From: Oscillospiraceae bacterium | GTDB lineage: Bacteria > Bacillota > Clostridia > Oscillospirales > Oscillospiraceae | Assembly (NCBI GenBank): GCA_009778485.1 | Contig: WRJQ01000012.1 | Coordinates: forward strand, 1 to 42,371 | Reading direction: 5' to 3' | DNA length: 42,371 bases | Part shown: piece by piece, positions 16,009 through 25,468 of the stretch | How the letters are laid out: the number at the start of each line of letters is the position of its first letter | How positions within the stretch are numbered: position 1 is the first letter of the stretch | The notes under the pieces: generated by a model | What the model saw: only the letters and a program-made list of their open reading frames with translations | Databases searched by the model: none | Told to the model about the DNA's origin: nothing | Program-made: the position numbers and the translations under genes

Positions 16009-17238
16009 TTACTTTGAGTTGAAAATCTTGAAAATCGTATCGAAAGGATCCTCCTCAGGGGGCGCCGGCGGCTGCGGAGGCTCCTGCTCCACAGGGGGCT
16101 GCATCACCTGCTGCTGAACCGGCTGAACTGCAGGCTGCTGCTGCAATTGCTGTTGCTGTTGCTGTTGTTGCTGTTGCTGCCTTTGCTCTGCAGGCTGCGG
16201 CCTTTCCTTCCTATCGCTGCCTTCCGCTGCGGGAGCCGGGGCATTCGGAGCGCTCTCCTTCTCAACCGGCCTGACCAGGGGCCTGTCGTCAAAACGCGTC
16301 GCAATCACGATGACGCTCATCTCGTCTTCCATATCCTCGTCGAATGTCGCGCCGAAGATGATATTGGCGTCCGGATGCGCCGCTTCCTGAACGATGCTCG
16401 CGGCGGCTTCGACGTCGTCGAGGCCGATATCGAGAGAGCCTGTGATGTTGACAAGCACGCCGTGAGCGCCGTCGATGGAAGTCTCCATAAGCGGGCTCGA
16501 TACAGCGGCCCTCGCGGCCTCTTCAGCCTTGCCCTTCCCGGCAGCTCTGCCAACGCCCATATGAGCGTATCCGGCGTCTTTCATAATTGCGGTCACGTCT
16601 GCGAAATCGAGATTGATAAAGCCTGTGTTCTTGATGAGTTCGGATATGCTCACGACGGCCTGGTGCAGTACGCTGTCAGCTATTTCAAAGGCGTTCGCGA
16701 ACGTGAGTTTCTGCTCCGAAACATGCTTTAGCCTGTCGTTCGGGATTACCAGCAGCGAGTCGACTTTGCTGAGGAGGTTCCTGATCCCCTCTTCCGCCTG
16801 CTCCATCCTGCGCTTGCCTTCCCAACTGAAGGGCTTTGTCACAACGCCGACTGTCAGCGATCCGGCTTCCCTCGCAATATCCGCGACAACGGGGGACGCC
16901 CCGGTTCCTGTTCCTCCGCCCATGCCGGCAGCGAGGAATACCATATCTGTGTTCTCGATGGCTTTTGCGATATTGTTGCGGCTTTCTTCCGCTGCTTTCT
17001 TTCCGATCTCGGGGTTGGAACCCGCGCCCTGCCCCATGGTGAGCTTTTCTCCGATTTGAATCTTGCCGAACGCGGTGGATTTAGATAAAGCAGGCTTATC
17101 AGTATTAATCGCGACGAACTCTACACCTTGCGCCTCCGAAGCGACCATTCTGTTGACAACGTTATTGCCGGCTCCTCCGATGCCTACCACCTTTATAACA
17201 ACAACATTATCCGGACCGCTCTCCAGTGAAAACGCCAT
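16009..17238 (-). CDS. ftsZ: Cell division protein FtsZ
   Basis: The 409-residue tubulin-like GTPase has GIGGAGNNVVNRM near 19-31, the tubulin signature GGGTGTG at 107-113, and the T7 loop NLDFADV. It polymerises into the division ring. The C-terminal linker is unusual: a Gln run (11 Q, L, 3 Q) inside a Pro/Gln-rich stretch. The C-terminal peptide reads DPFDTIFKIFNSK rather than the common acidic-hydrophobic-basic consensus, which matters because FtsA, SepF and ZipA-type anchors bind there. A strong GGGGGGAT ribosome binding site precedes the ATG, and the gene has its own promoter. Confidence 0.97.
   Translation of the reverse strand: MAFSLESGPDNVVVIKVVGIGGAGNNVVNRMVASEAQGVEFVAINTDKPALSKSTAFGKIQIGEKLTMGQGAGSNPEIGKKAAEESRNNIAKAIENTDMVFLAAGMGGGTGTGASPVVADIAREAGSLTVGVVTKPFSWEGKRRMEQAEEGIRNLLSKVDSLLVIPNDRLKHVSEQKLTFANAFEIADSVLHQAVVSISELIKNTGFINLDFADVTAIMKDAGYAHMGVGRAAGKGKAEEAARAAVSSPLMETSIDGAHGVLVNITGSLDIGLDDVEAAASIVQEAAHPDANIIFGATFDEDMEDEMSVIVIATRFDDRPLVRPVEKESAPNAPAPAAEGSDRKERPQPAEQRQQQQQQQQQQQLQQQPAVQPVQQQVMQPPVEQEPPQPPAPPEEDPFDTIFKIFNSK
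16135..16179 (-). repeat. CAG/CAA repeat coding polyglutamine in FtsZ
   Basis: Fifteen consecutive codons, all Gln except one Leu, alternate CAA and CAG on the minus strand. It is an imperfect triplet microsatellite in the disordered FtsZ linker and could change length by slippage. Confidence 0.9.
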
Positions 17239-17310
17239 GCTCAGATCCCCCCATTTAATTAATCGTAAGTTCCAGCTAAGTTCCAGCGAAGATTTATAAC
17301 ATTTTAGCCT

Positions 17311-17339
17311 ATTTTATCCTGATTTGTCGCGCAGGTCAA
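17311..17339 (-). promoter_or_regulatory. Promoter for ftsZ
   Basis: On the minus strand TTGACC (17339-17334), a 17-bp spacer and TAAAAT (17316-17311) form a near-consensus sigma-A promoter in the 118-bp gap after ftsQ, 73 nt before the ftsZ ATG. Confidence 0.7.
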
Positions 17340-17356
17340 TAGGTTGTGTTATTTTT

Positions 17357-18109
17357 TTAACGGTCCGGTTCCCATCTCCATGGCTCCCTGGACATATTGA
17401 GCATGCCGGGCCCCACGTCCGGCGCTTCTGTCAGGATCTCTTCGACTTTGCCCGGCAGGAGATCCATCTTGTATTGGACGTCAATAGGCCCGCCTATCAA
17501 GACCCTGAAGTTATCCATATAACAGATGCTGATGTTGGCAATGTTGGTAACATCGAGATAGTTTACCTTGCTTTGAATGCCTGCGCCCTCTATTGCCGCA
17601 AGCACGGCGACCATGTGGTTGAACTTTGTCTCGCTGTCTACCCCGGGTCTGACAATGCTCCCTTCAAACGCGTCCGCCGGTTCGAAACCTTTTATCTCAA
17701 TGAGCTGCGAAGGAATAAAACTCATATGCTGCAAAACCTTGCCCGATGAATCGATTATGACGACTGCGCCGCGATGCTCAATTGCGGCTATTGGGGCGCT
17801 CTCGCTGACTTCGATGAGGATAGTATCAGGCATGGAACGCGTCACCTTTGCCTCGCTGATGTACGGCAGGGCGGAGCATATTCTCCGTTGCGCGCCCAGA
17901 GTATCGACCAGCATCAGGTTCTCGCCGGCCGAAATACCCGAAGCAGCGATGATTTCCGCGCTTGTGTACTTCGTGATTCCGATTACTTCAATAGAGTTGA
18001 TCTTCAGGAACACGCTTGTCCCATAGACCGTGAGGAACAGGATCAGGAGCGCCGCTATAGGTAAGTAAATTGTGGCGCTCTTGCTTCTGCGCCTTCTTTT
18101 TGCGCCCAT
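17357..18109 (-). CDS. ftsQ: Cell division protein FtsQ/DivIB
   Basis: The 250-residue protein has a short basic cytoplasmic tail (GAKRRRRSKS), one membrane helix at about 13-34, then an extracytoplasmic POTRA domain (INSIEVIGITKYTSAEIIAASGI) and a beta domain. FtsQ/DivIB bridges early and late divisome proteins through FtsL and FtsB. An AAAGGGGGG ribosome binding site precedes the ATG. It lies between murG and ftsZ, as expected for a dcw cluster. Confidence 0.9.
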   Translation of the reverse strand: MGAKRRRRSKSATIYLPIAALLILFLTVYGTSVFLKINSIEVIGITKYTSAEIIAASGISAGENLMLVDTLGAQRRICSALPYISEAKVTRSMPDTILIEVSESAPIAAIEHRGAVVIIDSSGKVLQHMSFIPSQLIEIKGFEPADAFEGSIVRPGVDSETKFNHMVAVLAAIEGAGIQSKVNYLDVTNIANISICYMDNFRVLIGGPIDVQYKMDLLPGKVEEILTEAPDVGPGMLNMSREPWRWEPDR

Positions 18110-18134
18110 ATGCCGCGCCCCCCTTTCTTAAGTT

Positions 18135-19253
18135 TCAAATGCTACCCAATGCCTCAAAAATGAAGTCCACTATTTGAGCTTCCGCGTTCCCTGCGCTCCA
18201 CTGATAGAGGGAACTCGCCATACTATCCAGCCTGGGTCTGTCTTCGAGCAGCTCTTTGACAAGCCCATACAATCGCTTGCCCGTACAATCCCTCTCGGCT
18301 ACCATGAGCGCCGCTCCGGCTTCACATAGGCGCGCGGCGTTCTTCGTTTGAATATCGTCCGGCACATAGGGCGAAGGCACAAGGATTGACGGCTTTCTCA
18401 GGGAGGCAAGCTCTGCGACAGTCGAGCCGCCGGCCCTGCACAAAACGAGATCGGCCATTGCCATGACGCGCGGCATATCGTAGATGTACTCCCTGACGTC
18501 TGTCTCCGCTGTCAAACCGCGAGAATCCGCACTGTTCGAGAGTTTATCCAGCAGGATCTGCAGACCGCCTTTGCCTGTGGAGTGGATATGCCTGAACAAA
18601 GCTTCTTCCGAGTTTAGCTTTATGAAGTCCGCCATAGCTTCATCCATCAGCCGGGCGCCCAGCGACCCCCAAAAGGAAACTACGAGCGGCTTCTCGCTGC
18701 GTCCCCCGTCTTCCGGTTCCGGGGGCAAATCACGGAACTCTTCCCTTACCGGCGTACCGGTCAATACTACTCTGTCGGGTCGTTTGTATAGGCCTTCAGT
18801 GCCCGGGAACGACATAAAGACCGTATCTACGACTTTGCTGAGGAGTTTTACTGTCAAGCCGGGGTTGCAGTTTGACTCATGGACAAACGTCGGGATTGAC
18901 TCTCGCGCCGCTGCCTTCAGCACCGGGTAGCATACGTACCCGCCTGTACCGATGACCGCGTCAGGCGCAAAGCTCTTGATAATCCTCTTCGCTTCTTTCC
19001 CGGCGGCCAGAAGCCTTGCAGCGGTCCTCGCGTTCGCGGCGATCTTCTTCGGCGAAAATCCTCTTTCCAGCCCGCTCATTTTAATGTTTACGAGCTCAAA
19101 TCCCGCGTCCTGCACAAGACGCTTTTCCATCTCCCTGCCCGAACCGACGAACAGAATTCTCGAATCACCGGCTTTGCGCAGAAGCTGTGCAGCGATAGCC
19201 ATTGCAGGGTTGATATGACCGGCAGTCCCGCTGCAGACAAACATGAAGTTCAT
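18135..19253 (-). CDS. murG: UDP-GlcNAc transferase MurG
   Basis: The 372-residue GT-B glycosyltransferase carries the N-terminal glycine loop CSGTAGHINPAMAIA, GTGGYVCYPVLKAA, and the C-terminal donor site LVLCRAGGSTVAELA with PYVPDDIQTKNA. It adds GlcNAc to lipid I to form lipid II at the inner face of the membrane. The start codon overlaps the ftsW stop (TGATG), so the two are translationally coupled, matching flipping and polymerisation of the same lipid. Confidence 0.96.
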   Translation of the reverse strand: MNFMFVCSGTAGHINPAMAIAAQLLRKAGDSRILFVGSGREMEKRLVQDAGFELVNIKMSGLERGFSPKKIAANARTAARLLAAGKEAKRIIKSFAPDAVIGTGGYVCYPVLKAAARESIPTFVHESNCNPGLTVKLLSKVVDTVFMSFPGTEGLYKRPDRVVLTGTPVREEFRDLPPEPEDGGRSEKPLVVSFWGSLGARLMDEAMADFIKLNSEEALFRHIHSTGKGGLQILLDKLSNSADSRGLTAETDVREYIYDMPRVMAMADLVLCRAGGSTVAELASLRKPSILVPSPYVPDDIQTKNAARLCEAGAALMVAERDCTGKRLYGLVKELLEDRPRLDSMASSLYQWSAGNAEAQIVDFIFEALGSI

Positions 19254-20608
19254 CAGTCAGAATCCATTTCATTTTCAACATCTGCCGCCCGCTTTTCTTT
19301 TGAAACAGCGAGGACTATGCCCATTTGGGTCATTTGGAGCCACAGCGCGGTGCCGCCGTAGCTGAAAAACGGCAGTGATATGCCTGTCGCGGGAATCAGG
19401 TTGATAACGACCGCTACGTTCAGGAACACTTGTATTGACAGCAGGCTCATAATGCCTATTGTTATAAGCGCGCCGTACTTATCCCCGGAGTGTATCGCCA
19501 GCCAGAACCCGCGTATAATCAGCAACGCGTACAGTGCCAGTATCAGCAAGGCTCCGATGAACCCCAGCTCCTCGCAAACGATCGCGAATATGAAGTCGTT
19601 ATGCTCTTCAGGCAGATACATGTATTTCTGCCTGCTCTGCCCCAAACCTTGCCCGAACAGCCCGCCGGATCCCACGGCGAACAGGGACTGGCGTACTTGA
19701 AGCCCGCTGTTGAGAGGGTCGGCTTCCGGATCGAGCCACGAGCTGATACGGTTGCCCGCGTAACCCAAAAACTCGCTGTTGTCGTCGACAACCTGCCGCA
19801 GGGAGACATCGCCTTCAGCAGCTACGTCTGCAGGGGCGCGTATGTACTTGAAATATACGACCCCCGCAAGGAGCGCGACGACTGCCAGGGCCAGCACGAA
19901 CCATTTCGCATGCGTCCCGCCGGCGAACATCATAACAGCGGCCAGCGCGATGATTATAATGGCCGCCGACTTATGGGGCTCCAGCCAGAGCAGCACAGCC
20001 ATAATTGTGAAGATGACCGCAAAGGGAAGGACGCCGTACTTGAAAGTTTTCATTTTGCTTCCGAATTTGCACGACATCTGCGCAAATGAGAGTATCAGCG
20101 CGAGTTTCGCTATTTCCGAAGGCTGAAACGTCGCAAGGTTGTTGCCGTTGCCGACGCCGAGCCAACGCCTCGCGCCGTTTACCACGATTCCGACATTGAG
20201 AACCAGCACAAGAAGGGCGATCGACATCACGAGCAGATGCATTGACCATCTTGATATCATCCTCAGGTGCAGGCGCGATACCAGCAGCATTATGGCGACT
20301 CCGCTTATCGCGAACACAAGCTGCCTGGTGAAGAAGTACATCGGCTGGCCGATTGTGACGAAGGATCTCGCAAAGCTTGCGGAAAGCACCATAATGACTC
20401 CTGCCATAAGCAGCACAAGAGTCAGTATCAGAAATGGCACATCTACGCCGGTGACGCTGTGCCCTTTGCGGACAGCGTCGATATACGCGGTACTGAGCTC
20501 CCGCCGTTTCCAAACGGGCAGGGTTCCCGCGTTGGCGTTGTCCGCATTCGCTGCGACAGCGTCTTTAGCCGTTTGCGTCTTATCAATGCTTCCGGATCTG
20601 TCACTCAC
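19253..20608 (-). CDS. ftsW: Lipid II polymerase FtsW
   Basis: This 451-residue SEDS protein has a cytoplasmic N-terminus of about 55 residues, about ten membrane helices, the FQPSEIAKLALIL helix, a large extracytoplasmic loop (RQKYMYLPEEHNDFIFAI) and the closing PATGISLPFFSYGG motif. FtsW polymerises lipid II at the septum with its partner PBP, which is encoded in the same cluster. The GTG at 20608 is the likely start; its ribosome binding site is weak. Position between mraY and murG suggests FtsW rather than RodA or SpoVE. Confidence 0.92.
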   Translation of the reverse strand: MSDRSGSIDKTQTAKDAVAANADNANAGTLPVWKRRELSTAYIDAVRKGHSVTGVDVPFLILTLVLLMAGVIMVLSASFARSFVTIGQPMYFFTRQLVFAISGVAIMLLVSRLHLRMISRWSMHLLVMSIALLVLVLNVGIVVNGARRWLGVGNGNNLATFQPSEIAKLALILSFAQMSCKFGSKMKTFKYGVLPFAVIFTIMAVLLWLEPHKSAAIIIIALAAVMMFAGGTHAKWFVLALAVVALLAGVVYFKYIRAPADVAAEGDVSLRQVVDDNSEFLGYAGNRISSWLDPEADPLNSGLQVRQSLFAVGSGGLFGQGLGQSRQKYMYLPEEHNDFIFAIVCEELGFIGALLILALYALLIIRGFWLAIHSGDKYGALITIGIMSLLSIQVFLNVAVVINLIPATGISLPFFSYGGTALWLQMTQMGIVLAVSKEKRAADVENEMDSD

Positions 20609-20689
20609 CGCTTAACACCCATTCCTATACATGGTTCGATACATCTACCGTGAGAGCTGCGCCCCCACAACCCATGATCCGTAATGTAA

Positions 20690-21703
20690 TTATATATACC
20701 TGTTCCTTGCTCCAAAAAAACCCAAAACTGCAAACAGCGCCGATACCAGCGTATACACGGTAAACAGCTTGTACTCGCTCCAGCCGCAAAGCTCAAAATG
20801 GTGGTGCAGCGGAGCCATTTTAAAAATGCGTTTCCCATGCGTGATTTTGAAATATAATACTTGAACAATATCCGAGGCTGTTTCAACGATGTACACTATG
20901 CCGACAATGATGAGAATAAGGGGCATATCCATCGCGAAAGCCAACCCGCATACTGCCCCGCCGATGAATAGCGCGCCTGTGTCGCCCATGAAGATCCTCG
21001 CTGGGTGGAAGTTAAACAAGAGAAACGCCACCAGCCCGCCGGCGAGGGCGGCCGCCAACGCCCCCATCGCCGTCAATCCCCACAATACTGCCATGCACGC
21101 AAAGAAAACGCAGACCGGTATGGATACGCCGGCGGCAAGTCCGTCCACCCCGTCAGTTATGTTCACAGAGTTTACTGTGCCAACCATGACGAAAGCTGCG
21201 AACGCGTAGTAGACCGGTGCAGGTATGTTGATGTCGACATTGAAAAACGGGATATATAACTGCGGCGAAACAGATCCGTTAAAATGCATAATGAGAATGA
21301 ATGCTGCCGATACAAGGAGCTGCAACCCGAACTTCGCGCGCACCGTGAGTCCGAGATTGCGCTGATTGCGAAACTTCCTGTAGTCGTCCGTAAATCCGAT
21401 CAACCCGAATACGAGCGCGAAGGCCAGTACATAGGCTTGCCTGAAGTCCCCGTTGCGCAAATCGTCAAAGCCCGCTATCGCGCACGCTACTATTGTGCCG
21501 GTTATGAACATCAGGCCGCCCATGATCGGCGTGCCTTGTTTGGCGCTGTGCCAAACCGGGCCGTCTTCACGTATTGACTGGCCTGCCTTGATACGGCGCA
21601 GCACGGGGATCAGGATAAAGCCCGCCGCTACCGTGACAGCCATAGATATCAGGAACGCGATCATAAGGTTATAGCTTACTACCACTATGCTGACCTCTTT
21701 CAT
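20690..21703 (-). CDS. mraY: Phospho-MurNAc-pentapeptide transferase MraY
   Basis: The 337-residue membrane enzyme has about ten helices and the family motifs KQGTPIMGG, GFTDDYRK, NSVNITDGVDGLAAG, NFHPARIFMGDTGA and APLHHHFE. It transfers the phospho-MurNAc-pentapeptide to undecaprenyl phosphate to form lipid I. The ATG at 21703 overlaps the murE end by 35 nt and lacks a clear ribosome binding site. A GTG at 21685 with AGAGG 8 nt upstream is a good alternative start, giving a nearly identical protein. Confidence 0.95.
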   Translation of the reverse strand: MKEVSIVVVSYNLMIAFLISMAVTVAAGFILIPVLRRIKAGQSIREDGPVWHSAKQGTPIMGGLMFITGTIVACAIAGFDDLRNGDFRQAYVLAFALVFGLIGFTDDYRKFRNQRNLGLTVRAKFGLQLLVSAAFILIMHFNGSVSPQLYIPFFNVDINIPAPVYYAFAAFVMVGTVNSVNITDGVDGLAAGVSIPVCVFFACMAVLWGLTAMGALAAALAGGLVAFLLFNFHPARIFMGDTGALFIGGAVCGLAFAMDMPLILIIVGIVYIVETASDIVQVLYFKITHGKRIFKMAPLHHHFELCGWSEYKLFTVYTLVSALFAVLGFFGARNRYI

Positions 21704-23141
21704 ATCGAAAGTAATCGCTCACGACGTCGCGTTCGTCGAAATCCCTTTTTTCCGTGCCGATGATCTGATATGTCTCGTGCCCCTTGCCCGCAAGGATCAG
21801 CACGTCGCCGGTACTGCAAGTATCCAAAGCTTTATATATTGCCTCGCGCCTGTTTTCGATGACTTCATAAATCGTCGCGGTATCCTTCATTCCGGCAAGG
21901 ATATTTTCGATGATAGCTGCGGGATTCTCTGTGCGCGGGTTGTCCGAAGTCACGAAAACGTAATCGGAAAGCTGCGCGGCAATCTGTCCCATCAACGGGC
22001 GTTTTTTGCTGTCCCTGTCCCCCCCGCAGCCGAACAGGGTAATGACCCTGCCCCGGGCGAAACCGCGTACTGTTGAGATAATGCTCGCCAGGGCGTCAGG
22101 CGTGTGCGCGTAGTCGATCAGGACCGTGAAGTCGCCGCCTGTATGCACAACTTCCGCCCGCCCTTTTACGCCTTTGCATGATTTTATCGCCGCAGCGACG
22201 TCGGCAATGTCGAACCCGAGCAGAATAGCGGCTGATATTGCGGATAGAGCGTTGTAAACCGAAATCATACCGGGGATTGCGAGTTCAACCCTGTTGAGGT
22301 TGCCTATGGTCAATGCGCAAAAACCGACCCTATCCTCGTGCAGCTCTATTTTTTTTGCGACGAGATCGGCGCGGTCGTCTTTCGCGGAGTATGTAATGAC
22401 GCTGCCTTCCGCGTTCTCGGCCATGAGACTCGCGTATTCGTCGTCGGCGTTGATCGCGCTCTTGCGCGAATTTGAGAAGAGCCTTGCTTTTATCTTCGCG
22501 TATTCTTCCAAAGAGTCATGAAAATCCAGGTGGTCTTGAGACAGGTTTGTGAACAGGCCTACCTCGAACTCGATCCCGCGAACTCTTTCCAGATAAAGCG
22601 CGTGCGACGTGACTTCCATCACCGCGTACTCGCACCCTGCGGCGGCCATATCCGCCAGCAGCTCCTGCACTTCGTACGATTCCGGGGTCGTGCGCTCCGT
22701 GTGCAGGACCGTGTCGCCGATCATATTCCCGTTCGTGCCGATCAGGCCCGCCTTTTTCCCGGTCAGAGTCTCAAGCACTTGCTTGACAAGGCTGGTGACG
22801 GTCGTTTTTCCGTTTGTCCCGGTTACACCGATGACCTTAATCTTCGAGGCCGGGTAGCCAAACCATGCGGCAGAAACGTCCGCAAGAGCCGCCCTGCTGT
22901 CTTTTACCAGTACGTATGCGACGTCTTCGGCAGGCTCGGACTCGCATATCACGCAGGCTGCGCCTTTTTCCAAAGCGCTACCGATGAAATCGTGCCCGTC
23001 GCTCCGGTATCCTCTGACCGCGACAAAGAGGTCGCCCTGCTTGAGCCTCCTCGTGTCAAAGCAGACGCCTCCGATCACCGCGCCCATGTCGGCGTTTGCG
23101 GTGATGATATCCAGTTTTGAAGTCAACTCTCCCAGTAGCAT
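21669..23141 (-). CDS. murE: UDP-MurNAc-tripeptide synthetase MurE
   Basis: The protein has about 490 residues, with FDTRRLKQGDLFVAVRG in the N-domain, the ATP loop GVTGTNGKTTV, and the C-terminal DNPR motif (TSDNPRTENP). DNPR marks enzymes adding meso-diaminopimelate rather than lysine, so the cell wall is predicted to be meso-DAP type. The ATG at 23141 matches the usual N-terminus (MLLGELTSKL) and has GGAAAGAAG upstream; an earlier in-frame ATG at 23189 overlaps the PBP gene. Confidence 0.95.
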   Translation of the reverse strand: MLLGELTSKLDIITANADMGAVIGGVCFDTRRLKQGDLFVAVRGYRSDGHDFIGSALEKGAACVICESEPAEDVAYVLVKDSRAALADVSAAWFGYPASKIKVIGVTGTNGKTTVTSLVKQVLETLTGKKAGLIGTNGNMIGDTVLHTERTTPESYEVQELLADMAAAGCEYAVMEVTSHALYLERVRGIEFEVGLFTNLSQDHLDFHDSLEEYAKIKARLFSNSRKSAINADDEYASLMAENAEGSVITYSAKDDRADLVAKKIELHEDRVGFCALTIGNLNRVELAIPGMISVYNALSAISAAILLGFDIADVAAAIKSCKGVKGRAEVVHTGGDFTVLIDYAHTPDALASIISTVRGFARGRVITLFGCGGDRDSKKRPLMGQIAAQLSDYVFVTSDNPRTENPAAIIENILAGMKDTATIYEVIENRREAIYKALDTCSTGDVLILAGKGHETYQIIGTEKRDFDERDVVSDYFRYERGQHSGSKL

Positions 23142-23160
23142 ATCATCAACTTCTTTCCAA

Positions 23161-25449
23161 CTAGTGCAGTTCGACGGCTGACTTATCAATCAATGTGACT
23201 TCCACGACGGCGCCGTAAACGATGTTCGTCCCGGACGGTATGGACTGCACAGAGACTTCTGCCTTCTTATCTGAACGCGGCGCCCCGGTCGTCCTGATGA
23301 ACATTCCCCGGCTCTCAAGGTTTTCTTTCGCGGCGGCGTATGACATTCCGGAAAGCTGAGGGACTGTGGACGTATCCTTAGGCACGTCTTCGCCGGCATA
23401 GAGCCTGACAGTCGTGCCGTACGCAATATGCGCGTTCGGCGCGGGCAGTTGGCCCGTCACAACCGCGCCGTCTCCGACTACGACGCACTCGTAGCCCTGG
23501 TCTTCCAGCATGGCGACGGCGTCCTGCGTGCCCTTGCCTGTGACCCTGGGCATGTCGACGTTTATTTCCTTGAGCTCCTCAGGGGTATAGTCCGGCTTTA
23601 TGCCAAGGTACAGCGGCAGGATATCCGCCAGTATGTTGCCGACCACGGGAGCCGCCATCGAACCGCCGCTTATATATATTCCGGTATCATGGCTCGGCGA
23701 GTCCATAAGCAAAAGGATAACGATCTCGGGGTCGTCCGCGGGAGCGAAGCCGATGAACGAGACTATGTAGTCTTTTTTTGCCTCGTCTTCTTCCTGCTTC
23801 TCGATGTTTTCCGAGGTCCCTGTCTTGCCGCCTACCCTGTATCCCCTCACCTGCGCATTCTTGCCTGTCCCTGCATTTACGACGTCTTCGAGAATATCGC
23901 GCACAACGCGCGATGTGCCCGCGCTGACGACCTGGCGGACGACCGTGGGCTCGGCCGTATGCACAATCGCGCCGTCGCTGTCGAGGATCTGCTTGACTAT
24001 ATACGGCTGCATGAGGTATCCGCCGTTTACGGCAGCAGCGACAGCCGTTACCATTTGTATGGGGGTGACTTTGAACGTCTGGCCGAATGAAGCGGCGGCA
24101 AGCTGCGACTGGTTCGTCTTCTCGAAGAATACGTTTTCCGACCACCAGATGCTGCTGCTTTCGGAATTACTGTCGATACCGGTTTTATTGAAGAGGCCGA
24201 ACGCGTGGATGTAATCGTAGAACCTCTCGGCGCCAACTCTCAAAGCCAGGTTGACGACTGCGATATTGCAGGAGTTCTGGATCGACTGCCTCAGCGATTG
24301 CACGCCGTGCCCGTATTCCATCCAGCAAATCTTCGGGTTCGTCCGCCCCGGTATTTCCATCGAGCCTCTGCAATCGAAATAGCTCTCTTCTGACGCTACA
24401 TTCTCCTCCAGCGCCATCGCGAGCGTAATAATCTTAAACACAGAGCCGGGCTCGTATGTGTCCGCGAACGATCTGTTGCGCCATTGTTTGTACAAGGCCT
24501 CGTTAAAGGCGTTGCGGTACTCTTCCTCGTCTTCGATGTCGGCGAGCTTCTCCATATCCTTGCTTCCGGGAGTCAGAAAATCGTTGAGATCGTAGTTGGG
24601 ATAATTTGCGTCAGCCAGGATCTCCCCGGTCTTCGCGTTCATCACCAGGCAACAGGCGCCGTTCTGCACGCCATAGTCTTCGATAGCTTTCTCCACGTGC
24701 TTCTCGACGTAGTATTGAATCTGAGAATCGATGGTCAGCACAATGCTGTCGCCGTTTTGAGCGCTGAAGTAATCGTCATAACCGTCGAGCAGCATATCGG
24801 TGCCGCGCGCGTTCTTTAAGCGCACCTCCCTGCCGTTGACCCCGGTCAGATGCGCGTTGTAACGCTGTTCAAGGCCTTCGAGCCCTTTGTTATCCGTGCC
24901 GGTAAAGCCGATGATCTGGCAAGCAAGGCTGCCGTTCGGGTAGTACCGTTTTGTCGCCGGTTCGAGATAGATGCCTTTCAGGCGATTATCTTTGATAAAG
25001 GCCTTTACCTCGCTTGCGGCCGCGCTTTCCACCTTGGACTTCACCACTTGATACTGCGAGTTGAGTTTTGCCGATTTTTCGATAATATCCGCGCTCGGAA
25101 CGCCGAGTATCCCGCTCAAGCCTTCGGCGACGAGCTTTACGTCCATGTCATAATGGTCGATCTCATAAGGGCTGATGAAGACGTTTTCGACTGCCGCGCT
25201 CATAGCGAGTATCTTGCCGTTTGTATCGTAGATCGCCCCTCTCGAAGCGGTAAGGGACGACCTGCGCAGTTGGTTGCCAAGGGCCTGGCTCTCGTAGCGA
25301 TCATGCTGCGTAATCTGGACTTCGAACAGCTTCAGGGTCACCAGCGTGAACGTGACAACGCAGCAAAGCGCGAGCAGAATTATAGCTCGCGTAATGAACG
25401 CCCTGCTGAGTCCTTGCTTTGTTCCAGCTCCCGCAGCCTTGTCAGACAC
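23161..25449 (-). CDS. Division transpeptidase PBP with PASTA domains (FtsI/SpoVD type)
   Basis: This 762-residue class B penicillin-binding protein has one membrane helix (about 18-42) and a dimerisation domain starting SRGAIYDTNGKILA. The transpeptidase motifs are SVFK (Ser336, Lys339), SCN (393-395) and KTGTS (542-546). Two C-terminal PASTA repeats (about 620-690 and 692-757) follow. It crosslinks septal peptidoglycan together with FtsW. PASTA repeats are typical of Bacillota division PBPs; the position fits PBP2B/FtsI, though SpoVD looks alike. GTG start at 25449. Confidence 0.93.
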   Translation of the reverse strand: MSDKAAGAGTKQGLSRAFITRAIILLALCCVVTFTLVTLKLFEVQITQHDRYESQALGNQLRRSSLTASRGAIYDTNGKILAMSAAVENVFISPYEIDHYDMDVKLVAEGLSGILGVPSADIIEKSAKLNSQYQVVKSKVESAAASEVKAFIKDNRLKGIYLEPATKRYYPNGSLACQIIGFTGTDNKGLEGLEQRYNAHLTGVNGREVRLKNARGTDMLLDGYDDYFSAQNGDSIVLTIDSQIQYYVEKHVEKAIEDYGVQNGACCLVMNAKTGEILADANYPNYDLNDFLTPGSKDMEKLADIEDEEEYRNAFNEALYKQWRNRSFADTYEPGSVFKIITLAMALEENVASEESYFDCRGSMEIPGRTNPKICWMEYGHGVQSLRQSIQNSCNIAVVNLALRVGAERFYDYIHAFGLFNKTGIDSNSESSSIWWSENVFFEKTNQSQLAAASFGQTFKVTPIQMVTAVAAAVNGGYLMQPYIVKQILDSDGAIVHTAEPTVVRQVVSAGTSRVVRDILEDVVNAGTGKNAQVRGYRVGGKTGTSENIEKQEEDEAKKDYIVSFIGFAPADDPEIVILLLMDSPSHDTGIYISGGSMAAPVVGNILADILPLYLGIKPDYTPEELKEINVDMPRVTGKGTQDAVAMLEDQGYECVVVGDGAVVTGQLPAPNAHIAYGTTVRLYAGEDVPKDTSTVPQLSGMSYAAAKENLESRGMFIRTTGAPRSDKKAEVSVQSIPSGTNIVYGAVVEVTLIDKSAVELH

Positions 25450-25468
25450 TACAACCCAATCCTCTTAT

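Noticed and set aside
16147-16731. Open reading frame antisense to ftsZ beginning with a Leu run
   Set aside because: It is the mirror of the polyglutamine tract and the FtsZ reading frame; no start signal supports it.
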